Shown in pieces: positions 1-4,806 of a stretch of DNA of 5,890 nucleotides. The stretch spans positions 1 to 5,890 of the forward strand of contig JAISVD010000275.1 of assembly GCA_031271875.1 (NCBI GenBank). Direction: 5' to 3'. Numbering within the stretch: position 1 is the first letter of the stretch; each line of letters starts with the position of its first letter. Below the pieces are notes generated by a model. That model was given only the letters and a program-made list of their open reading frames with translations, was not told the DNA's origin and did no database searches. The translations under genes and the position numbers were made by a program. This stretch comes from Spirochaetaceae bacterium (lineage in GTDB: Bacteria > Spirochaetota > Spirochaetia > Treponematales > Treponemataceae).

Positions 1-191
1 CCGGGATCGGTATTCCTTTGTTTTTCCGGAGCCTGAAGAACCGGCAGGGGAACAAAGTTTGTAAAAAGCTCCTGAATTCTGCTGTAAATGATACCAAAAA
101 CCGCATCGGGCGGAACGGATGGAATAAATTTCAGCTCGTAAACCACCTCATGGACCGGACAGAACAGCTCCGGATTGAAAGAATCCTGCAT
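1..191 (-). CDS. TIGR04255-like protein of unknown function, N-terminal part (runs off left edge)
   Basis: An open frame on the minus strand begins at ATG (191-189) and stays open for 63 codons to the window edge, so only the N-terminus is present. The translation begins MQDSFNPELFCPVHEVVYEL and continues with a PDAVFGIIYSRIQELF segment (about residues 28-43) and then PLPVLQAPEKQRNTDP. The order 'P-x-EVVYEL-F, then a GxxYxxxxEx(F/Y) helix, then LPxxQxPxxxR' resembles from memory the start of TIGR04255 proteins, a sporadically distributed family without an established function. The residue composition (alternating hydrophobics, few Ser/Arg runs) is much more protein-like than the overlapping plus-strand frame at 18-302, which is rich in Arg/Lys and Ser. 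No Shine-Dalgarno precedes the ATG; a -10-like TATAGT lies 6 bases upstream. The coding call is fairly firm; the family is tentative, as only 63 residues can be judged. Confidence 0.6.
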   Translation of the reverse strand, partial: MQDSFNPELFCPVHEVVYELKFIPSVPPDAVFGIIYSRIQELFTNFVPLPVLQAPEKQRNTDP

Positions 192-197
192 GAGTTT

Positions 198-226
198 ACT
201 ATATCTGAATTACCGCAATCCCGCAA
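198..226 (-). promoter_or_regulatory. Candidate promoter of the TIGR04255-like gene (leaderless type)
   Basis: Read on the minus strand: TTGCGG (226-221), a 17-base spacer, TATAGT (203-198), then AAACTC and the ATG at 191. With the -10 ending 6 bases before the start codon, transcription would begin at or next to the ATG, which fits the absence of a Shine-Dalgarno sequence. The -35 matches consensus only at TTG. A competing perfect TATAAT lies farther upstream (239-234), with no good -35 at the right distance; it would give a leader of about 35 bases. Confidence 0.4.
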
Positions 227-259
227 GCTATGTATTATAAGGAAAAGGAAGGAAAGTCG

Positions 260-275
260 AAGCCGGAGACGGCTT
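260..275. repeat. Small REP-like hairpin
   Basis: AAGCCG (260-265), loop GAGA, CGGCTT (270-275): a perfect 6-base stem with a 4-base loop. It sits between the TIGR04255-like gene and the transposase remnant, in a GC-rich patch next to AT-rich sequence. Short GC-rich hairpins beside RayT-type genes are typical of REP elements, the substrates of these transposases. One copy alone cannot establish a REP family, so this is a suggestion from context. Confidence 0.35.
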
Positions 276-300
276 GAGTGGGCGGCTCGAGAAGCGGTTT

Positions 301-319
301 GAACGGGGACAGAGCTATA
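301..319 (+). repeat. 19-base repeat, copy 1 (at the transposase remnant)
   Basis: GAACGGGGACAGAGCTATA recurs at 1346-1364 in the same orientation with 18 of 19 identical bases (G versus A at the fifth base). This copy lies exactly where recognisable transposase similarity begins, so it may be an end or junction sequence of the element. Beyond the 19 bases the two flanks do not align. Confidence 0.6.
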
Positions 320-575
320 ACAAGAATAATACAGTGGATAAACGCTGTATTTTCGATGCGGATAAACAGAATACTCAAAAGTAAGGGACATGTATGGGGA
401 TGCGGAATTAATTCCGCCGAGGTTTTTCAGCAGAGTTGTGGAGGGTCTTATAGGATATATGCGAGTGAATAAATACATAGATGAGAATGCGATAAAAGCA
501 GGATTAGTGAAACAGGCTGAGGCGTGGGAATACTGTGGGACGTATTATCTGGTACAGGAATGTCTGCGGAACTGA
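305..575 (+). pseudogene. Decayed RayT / REP-associated tyrosine transposase (Y1_Tnp), C-terminal remnant
   Basis: The C-terminal half of an IS200-like Y1 transposase is readable in two frames. Frame one (from about 317) gives ITRIIQWINAVFSMRINR followed by a KGHVWG motif. Frame two (from about 399) gives RFFSRVVEGLIGYMRVNKYI and then DENAIKAGLV, ending at TGA 573-575. Together they match the family order 'IMQWI-FAxxxN, GHVWGxRFFSR, YIxxNPxKAGLV'. The join lies near 398-401, so an intact protein would need a frame change there. The Tyr at 474-476 in the YIxxN motif is probably the catalytic residue. The N-terminal half with the HUH metal-binding motif is absent: upstream in the first frame is a TGA at 275-277 and no similarity. 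RayT enzymes act on REP hairpins, and small hairpins do lie on either side (260-275, 611-641, 655-674). This copy cannot make an active enzyme. Confidence 0.75.
402..417. repeat. Perfect 16-base palindrome inside the transposase remnant
   Basis: GCGGAATTAATTCCGC is its own reverse complement. It falls immediately after the frame break of the transposase remnant and encodes residues (AELIP) with no counterpart between GHVWGD and RFFSR in the family as I know it. It could be a small insertion or scar that accompanied the frameshift. Confidence 0.5.
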
Positions 576-610
576 ATATATGGCAGTCAAGTAAATTACA
601 TCTATGGGCA

Positions 611-641
611 AAATTGCAAAACTTTCTGAGTTTTGCAATTT
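611..641. repeat. Long perfect AT-rich hairpin (13-base stem, 5-base loop)
   Basis: AAATTGCAAAACT (611-623), loop TTCTG, AGTTTTGCAATTT (629-641). All 13 stem positions pair. It lies in the gap between the transposase remnant (plus strand, ends at 575) and ybjQ (minus strand, ends at 705), so it could serve as a bidirectional transcription barrier. There is no clear T-run after it on either strand, so it is not a classical intrinsic terminator. A mobile palindromic repeat related to RayT is the main alternative. Confidence 0.6.
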
Positions 642-654
642 CCTCAAGTGAATA

Positions 655-674
655 CGGATTCCCGCAGGAATCCG
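655..674. repeat. GC-rich hairpin with 8-base stem and tetraloop
   Basis: CGGATTCC (655-662), loop CGCA, GGAATCCG (667-674). The stem is perfect. It is 30 bases past the ybjQ stop codon on the minus strand and 13 bases from the AT-rich hairpin. The tandem arrangement could form a 3' end structure for the minus-strand transcript, or a REP-like pair; no U-tract supports a standard terminator. Confidence 0.5.
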
Positions 675-704
675 GTTCCCCGGAGGAGGACCGAAACAGG
701 CCGC

Positions 705-1022
705 CTATTTATTGAGAAATTTCACGGCAGTGCCGCAGGCGATAATCTCCGCCGCTCCCTGCATAACCGCTGAGGAAGCGTACCGGATATTCACAACGCC
801 GTCGGCACCCAGTTTTTCGGCTTCCTCGACCATCCGCTTTGTGGCAATCGCCCGGGCCTCATCCATCATTTCCGTATAGGCTCTCAGTTCCCCTCCTACA
901 AGGGTCTTGAGTCCGCTCAAAATATCATTACCGAGATGCTTTGACTGGACGGTACTGCCCTTTACAAGGCCAAGGGTATCCAGTTCCTTTCCTGTAATAT
1001 AATCAGTATTTACTAATATCAT
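705..1022 (-). CDS. ybjQ: YbjQ / UPF0145 family protein
   Basis: A 105-residue protein that is full length for the YbjQ/UPF0145 family (Pfam PF01906, formerly DUF74). Diagnostic parts are the N-terminal MILVNTDYITGKELDTLGLV strand-loop, the KTLVGGELRAYTEMMDEAR helix (about 40-58), the LGADGVVNIRY strand (about 72-82) and the C-terminal EIIACGTAVKF strand. Family members form compact beta-rich oligomers (pentamers in solved structures) and are sometimes called putative heavy-metal-binding proteins, but no firm function is established. The ATG at 1022-1020 is preceded by GAGGAGG with a 6-base spacer, an excellent ribosome binding site lying inside the 3' end of the upstream membrane-protein gene. 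The 20-base overlap implies co-transcription and probably translational coupling. The family call is strong; the molecular role is unknown. The symbol is used in the family sense only. Confidence 0.9.
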   Translation of the reverse strand: MILVNTDYITGKELDTLGLVKGSTVQSKHLGNDILSGLKTLVGGELRAYTEMMDEARAIATKRMVEEAEKLGADGVVNIRYASSAVMQGAAEIIACGTAVKFLNK

Positions 1023-1230
1023 CGGGATCCTCCTCTTTAATTTCCCTGATTCTCAAAAAACAGACATATATCATAAAACCGATAAAAAAAGCGGCGCATA
1101 TCCCGGAGATAATGCTGATTACCGGAGATTTGATCATGAAAAAAAGAAACCCGTATCCGGCGATACAGGCAATTATAATGAGGGATATGAAAATGGTGGT
1201 TATTACTGCTGATCTTTTCCCGCGGTTCAT
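1003..1230 (-). CDS. Small two-helix membrane protein of unknown function
   Basis: A 75-residue protein with a basic N-terminus (MNRGKRS) and two hydrophobic stretches, about residues 8-33 and 36-59, joined by a very short KSP turn, then an acidic tail (REIKEEDPDDISKY). By the positive-inside rule this suggests a helical hairpin in the cytoplasmic membrane with both ends in the cytoplasm; the first segment has no signal-peptidase site. I do not recognise a family. The gene is upstream of ybjQ in the same direction and overlaps it by 20 bases, so the two are most likely made from one mRNA; the pairing suggests that the YbjQ protein may work near the membrane (inference). No Shine-Dalgarno precedes the ATG (1230-1228), but a -10-like hexamer lies 6 bases upstream. 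The long hydrophobic runs make a real gene likely. Confidence 0.75.
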   Translation of the reverse strand: MNRGKRSAVITTIFISLIIIACIAGYGFLFFMIKSPVISIISGICAAFFIGFMIYVCFLRIREIKEEDPDDISKY

Positions 1231-1236
1231 GGTAAC

Positions 1237-1265
1237 ACCATAGCATGAACTGCGGGGAAAAGCAA
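1237..1265 (-). promoter_or_regulatory. Candidate promoter of the membrane protein-ybjQ operon (leaderless type)
   Basis: On the minus strand: TTGCTT (1265-1260), 17-base spacer, TATGGT (1242-1237), then GTTACC and the ATG at 1230. Both hexamers are only partial matches (3/6 and 4/6), but the spacing is ideal and the -10-to-ATG distance is the same 6 bases as for the two other SD-less genes here. Confidence 0.35.
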
Positions 1266-1345
1266 TGAAATGAGGTTTTTTTCAGGGGGTACTGGATTTA
1301 CAGGAAAAGGGTGGAAAACAGACAGGAATAAACCGGAACGGGAAC

Positions 1346-1364
1346 GAACAGGGACAGAGCTATA
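1346..1364 (+). repeat. 19-base repeat, copy 2 (next to the ATPase promoter)
   Basis: GAACAGGGACAGAGCTATA, 18 of 19 bases identical to 301-319. It ends 3 bases before the candidate -35 hexamer of the ATPase gene. The preceding bases (1331-1345) are a purine-rich run with repeated GGAAC units. It could be a relic of RayT-linked mobile DNA in the divergent intergenic region. Confidence 0.6.
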
Positions 1365-1367
1365 TTA

Positions 1368-1396
1368 TTGAATGATTGGCAAAATAGATGTATAAT
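1368..1396 (+). promoter_or_regulatory. Promoter of the ATPase-nuclease module (leaderless type)
   Basis: TTGAAT (1368-1373), 17-base spacer, perfect TATAAT (1391-1396). Six bases (AACTCC) separate it from the ATG at 1403, so the transcript would begin at about the start codon. There is no Shine-Dalgarno before this ATG. Because the -10 box occupies 1391-1396, the in-frame ATG at 1388 cannot be translated from this promoter. Confidence 0.65.
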
Positions 1397-1402
1397 AACT
1401 CC

Positions 1403-2638
1403 ATGATTAGGATAAAAATAAGCGATTTTGGTCCCCTGCGTAACGGGTATACCGAAAACGATGGATGGCTGGATATCAGAAAAGTGACGGTATTTACCGG
1501 AAATCAGGGATCGGGGAAAAGTACTGTTGCTAAATTAATTTCAATTTTTAGATGGATTGAAAAAGCTTTGTTCAGGGGTGATTTTGATAAAAAATGGTTT
1601 CAGCAAAAAAACAGATTCAAAAATCGGTTTCTCACGTATCACCGGATTGAAAATTACTTAACAGAAGAAACTCGCATTTCATATCAGGGTGATGCATATT
1701 TTATTGAATATAAAAACAACCTTCTTCATATTGAGGAGAGGAAAAATAAGTATGAACTCCCCCAGATTATGTATGTGCCTTCGGAAAGAAATTTTATTTC
1801 CTATGTGAAAACCCCAAAGGAGCTGAAATTATCTTCTGAGGCTCTAAAAGAGTTTCTCACTGAATTTGAGAATGCAAAAAGGGCGTTGAAAACCGCTGTC
1901 AGGCTGCCGATCAACGAAACTGATCTTGAATATGACAGATTAAATGATACGATCAACCTTAAAAATAAAAACTTTAAAATAAAGCTGTCCGAATCCTCCA
2001 GCGGCTTCCAGTCTCTGGTTCCATTATTTCTTGTAATGAATTACCTTTCTTCCCGGATACATGATAAAAAAGAGAATTCCGATTCAATGAGTCTGGAGGA
2101 GGTGGAAAGGTTTAAAAAAGGTATTCAGGATATCCTAGATAATGAAAATTTTACGGATGAACAGAGAAGAGCTGCTGTTTCTGTTCTTTCTTCAAAATTT
2201 AATAAAACTGCATTTGTTCATATCCTTGAGGAACCGGAGTAGAATCTCTTTCCCGCATCACAGTGGAAGTTATTGCAAAAGATCCTTGAGTCAAATAATA
2301 CAAGAATCGGAAACAGTATAATTATCACCACACACAGTCCCTATATTATCAATTATCTGACCATTGCTATTCAGGCGGGAGGGCTGAAAAAAAAGCTTGA
2401 TGAATCAGAGGCTGATAAGGCATTGTACTCACGGTTATATGAAGTAGTCCCCGAACAGTCGCTGATTTCCATGAACGATACTGCTATATATGAACTGAAT
2501 GAACTTGATGGCAGGATTACAAAACTTACTGCGGAATATGGTGTTCCGACGGATAATAACTTTCTGAATACCATGCTGAAGGAGAGAAATATATTATTTG
2601 ATACATTACTGGATATTGAAGAAGAGATAAACCCATGA
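1403..2638 (+). pseudogene. AAA / ABC-type ATPase interrupted by an in-frame amber codon
   Basis: The frame spans 412 codons from ATG 1403 to TGA 2636-2638, with one internal TAG at 2240-2242 (codon 280). Recognisable parts in order: Walker A G33-NQGS-GKST41, an ABC-signature-like SESSSGFQS (196-204), Walker B FVHILEEPE (271-279), the amber codon, then NLFPASQW and the switch histidine in IIITTHSP (His311). This is the SMC/RecF-like 'AAA_21/AAA_15' style of ATPase found in OLD-type and many defence modules. In relatives as I recall them the motif reads EEPEQNLFP, so TAG most simply replaces CAG (one C-to-T change). The 279-residue product would lack the switch histidine and C-terminal lobe. 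The next candidate start, TTG at 2273, has only a weak GGAAG before it. The reading frame is otherwise intact, which points to a recent mutation, a sequencing error or readthrough. ATG 1388 is also in frame but lies over the -10 box, so 1403 is chosen. G+C is low (18 of 60 in 1561-1620). Confidence 0.8.
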
Positions 2639-3120
2639 ATTTTTTTGACTCCAAATATCAGAGGCCTCTGGATAATTTCATGAGATTCGGTTTATGTGAT
2701 GATCAGAATGGTACAGCGGCATATATTGATACAGAAAACAGTAATAAATGGATTGCAACAGTTATTAATGAAAAGAATATCCCCCTGATTTTTACCGTGA
2801 TTGATAAGGGTGTTATTAAAGATTCTGAAGAACCTGACCGCGGGCGGTGTGATTGTATGCTCACTTCGAAGGAACATCTTTTCTTTGTGGAATTAAAAAA
2901 CAAGAAACCTACTTGGCAGATAGAGACTATTGAACAGCTGGAATCAACAATTAAGTTTTTTATTGCAAACCATGATAGTACAGGTTATCGTCATAAAAAA
3001 GCTTTTGGGTGTAATAGAAAACGTCCCCAATTTTATGTTATAGAAAGTGAGATAAAGGCCCGATTTTATGAATTGTACAAATTCCGTATTGATCTACAGG
3101 GGGAGATAAAATTTCCGTAA
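2635..3120 (+). CDS. PD-(D/E)xK nuclease-like partner of the ATPase
   Basis: A 161-residue protein starting MNFFDSKYQRPLDNFMRFGL, whose ATG overlaps the ATPase stop as ATGA (2635-2638), so translation is probably coupled. The central part reads R71-C-D73, a short beta hairpin, then FFVELKNKK with E86-L-K88. This D-x12-E-x-K spacing is typical of the PD-(D/E)xK (restriction-endonuclease) fold. A helix with QLESTIKFF (about 101-109) follows, as in many nucleases of this fold. A C-terminal strand-rich part (PQFYVIES, about 130-137) completes the domain. No signal peptide or membrane segment is visible, so it is probably cytoplasmic. I infer a nuclease or nucleic-acid-binding effector controlled by the adjacent ATPase; no substrate can be named. 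The putative active-site residues D73, E86 and K88 all appear intact, unlike the broken ATPase. Composition is AT-rich like the ATPase gene and unlike leuA downstream. No terminator is visible after the stop. Confidence 0.75.
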   Translation: MNFFDSKYQRPLDNFMRFGLCDDQNGTAAYIDTENSNKWIATVINEKNIPLIFTVIDKGVIKDSEEPDRGRCDCMLTSKEHLFFVELKNKKPTWQIETIEQLESTIKFFIANHDSTGYRHKKAFGCNRKRPQFYVIESEIKARFYELYKFRIDLQGEIKFP

Positions 3121-3185
3121 AATGCACTCTTTTTTGCAGAAACCTTCCGCTCTCAACCGGATAGACGGGACACTTTCCCCCAGAA

Positions 3186-3215
3186 TTGACATAATATTCA
3201 TATTTTTTGTATTAT
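3186..3215 (+). promoter_or_regulatory. Sigma-70-type promoter of leuA-cimA
   Basis: Perfect TTGACA (3186-3191), 18-base spacer rich in A+T, TATTAT (3210-3215; 5/6). The start would be near 3222, giving a leader of about 43 bases. That leader has no leucine-codon-rich leader peptide, no terminator hairpin and too little room for a T-box, so control by feedback on the enzyme or by a repressor is more likely than attenuation. A 10-base direct repeat, GAAACCTTCC, flanks the promoter (3139-3148 and 3229-3238); its meaning is unknown. Confidence 0.75.
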
Positions 3216-3264
3216 TATGCAGGACTACGAAACCTTCCCTGATTGAAAAAACGGAGGACTTTAT

Positions 3265-4806
3265 ATGTCAAGACGTATTTCCCTATTTGATACGACCTTA
3301 CGCGACGGAGAGCAGGCCCCGGGGTGCAGCATGAACCTTACGGATAAGCTGAAGGTTGCACAACAGTTGGCGCTCCTCGGTGTGGATATAATTGAAGCGG
3401 GATTTGCCATCGCGAGTCCCGGTGATTTCCAGTCCGTGCAGGCGATTGCCCGCACCGTAAAAGGCGTGCAGATCGCTTCCCTGGCCAGGGCGCTGAAACG
3501 GGATATCGACAGCGCCTGGGAGGCCATAAGGGACGCGGAGCAGCCGAGGATACACACCTTCCTCGCCACGAGTCCTATTCATATAGAATATAAGTTGAAG
3601 AAGACTCCCGATGAGGTCTATGAGCAGGCGGTGGAGATGGTGAAATATGCCCGAAACCTCTGCGGCGATGTGGAATTCTCCTGTGAGGACGCATCCCGTT
3701 CCGAACTACCCTTCCTCTACCGCATACTTGAAGGAGTGATCGCCGCAGGAGCAACAACCGTGAATATTCCCGACACTGTCGGATACGCGGTTCCGGAGGA
3801 ATTCGGGGCGCTCATCACGAATATTCGCAATAACGTGCCGAACATCGACAAGGCGGTCATATCGGTACACTGTCACAACGACCTGGGGTTGGCTGTGGCG
3901 AATAGCCTTGCAGCGGCAAAGGCCGGCGCCGGACAGATCGAGTGTACCGTAAACGGCCTCGGGGAGCGGGCGGGCAATGCGGCCCTGGAGGAGATAGCCA
4001 TGAACCTCTATACCCGCAGGGATTACTACGATATGACCACCGGCATCGACACCGCCCAGATATACAACGCCTCCCGCCGGGTCGCAAAGGCCACGGGTGT
4101 GCGCTGTCAACCCAACAAGGCGGTGGTCGGGGAAAACGCCTTTGCCCATGAATCGGGGATCCACCAGCACGGAGTTATGGCGAACCGGGCCACCTACGAG
4201 ATCATGACCCCCGAATCGATAGGACTGCCCCGCAACAGGATGGTTCTGGGCAAACATTCGGGCCGCCACGCCTTTGAGGAACACCTCGCCGCTATGGGAC
4301 ACCGGGTTGACGAGGAGAGACTCAACGCGCTGTTCGCGAAATTCAAGGAGCTTGCGGATAAAAAGAAGACTGTCTCCGACAGGGACATAGAAGCGCTGCT
4401 TGCGGGCGTCTCCGATGAACTTCCGGCGGCGTGGAAACTGGACCGTTTTGTCATCAATTCGGGTTCATCGATTACCGCCACCAGCACGGTCAGGCTGATC
4501 CACTCAGACGGCAGACTCAAGGAGATGGTCGCCATCGGTGACGGCCCCATCGACGCTTCCCTGAACGCGGTAGACCGGATTATCGATGCCGATCTTATCG
4601 GCCGTGCGCCGGAACTTGAGGATTTCGCCCTTTCCACCGTAACCGAAGGAACAGATGCTCAGGGGGAAGCCCGTATCCGCATAGGCTGGAACGGACGCAG
4701 CTATAACGGAATCGGCGTTTCCACGGACATAGTGGAGGCGGGCATACAGGCGTATCTCAACGCCATAAACGCAATGGAATATGAATCGGGGACAATACAT
4801 GAGTAA
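3265..4806 (+). CDS. leuA: 2-isopropylmalate synthase
   Basis: 513 residues, the usual length of bacterial LeuA. It condenses acetyl-CoA with 3-methyl-2-oxobutanoate (2-oxoisovalerate) to give 2-isopropylmalate, the first committed step of leucine synthesis, in the cytoplasm. The N-terminal DRE-TIM-metallolyase barrel carries [12 protein letters not shown] (9-20, with R13 and metal ligand D14), the His pair H202-C-H204 in [11 protein letters not shown], and NGLGERAGN (230-238, N238 as the remaining ligand). The linker has the [14 protein letters not shown] and GKHSGRHA motifs typical of true LeuA. From about residue 390 to the end lies the LeuA_dimer allosteric domain, with its GxGxSxDIVEA-like segment, so leucine feedback is likely. 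Start: ATG 3265 has GGAGG at 3253-3257 with 7-base spacing. Its end overlaps the next gene by 8 bases. G+C is clearly higher than in the ATPase module (37 of 60 in 3901-3960). The call is very secure. Confidence 0.97.
   Translation: MSRRISLFDTTLRDGEQAPGCSMNLTDKLKVAQQLALLGVDIIEAGFAIASPGDFQSVQAIARTVKGVQIASLARALKRDIDSAWEAIRDAEQPRIHTFLATSPIHIEYKLKKTPDEVYEQAVEMVKYARNLCGDVEFSCEDASRSELPFLYRILEGVIAAGATTVNIPDTVGYAVPEEFGALITNIRNNVPNIDKAVISVHCHNDLGLAVANSLAAAKAGAGQIECTVNGLGERAGNAALEEIAMNLYTRRDYYDMTTGIDTAQIYNASRRVAKATGVRCQPNKAVVGENAFAHESGIHQHGVMANRATYEIMTPESIGLPRNRMVLGKHSGRHAFEEHLAAMGHRVDEERLNALFAKFKELADKKKTVSDRDIEALLAGVSDELPAAWKLDRFVINSGSSITATSTVRLIHSDGRLKEMVAIGDGPIDASLNAVDRIIDADLIGRAPELEDFALSTVTEGTDAQGEARIRIGWNGRSYNGIGVSTDIVEAGIQAYLNAINAMEYESGTIHE

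Noticed and set aside
18..302. Plus-strand open frame of 94 residues starting at TTG 18
   Set aside because: It is Arg/Lys-rich, has no family resemblance, and runs antisense to the more protein-like TIGR04255-like frame and through a REP-like hairpin.
1388..1402. Earlier in-frame ATG at 1388 as the ATPase start
   Set aside because: The perfect TATAAT at 1391-1396 with a -35 at 17 bases covers these codons, no SD precedes 1388, and the family sequence begins naturally at MIRIKISDFG (1403).
2240..2242. TAG as a pyrrolysine codon
   Set aside because: The expected residue is an ordinary Gln in an ATPase, no pyl genes are visible, and a single C-to-T change is simpler.
2273..2638. Independent gene starting at TTG 2273
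   Set aside because: It is in the same frame as the ATPase, continues its motif order (switch His, C-terminal lobe) and has only a weak ribosome site; it is the downstream half of the broken gene.
3121..3264. Attenuator, T-box or leucine-rich leader peptide before leuA
   Set aside because: The leader after the promoter is only about 43 bases, with no Leu-codon run, no terminator hairpin and no T-box elements.
3706..4302. Long antisense open frame within leuA
   Set aside because: It is a shadow of leuA codon structure in GC-rich sequence; it has no promoter, SD or recognisable motif.
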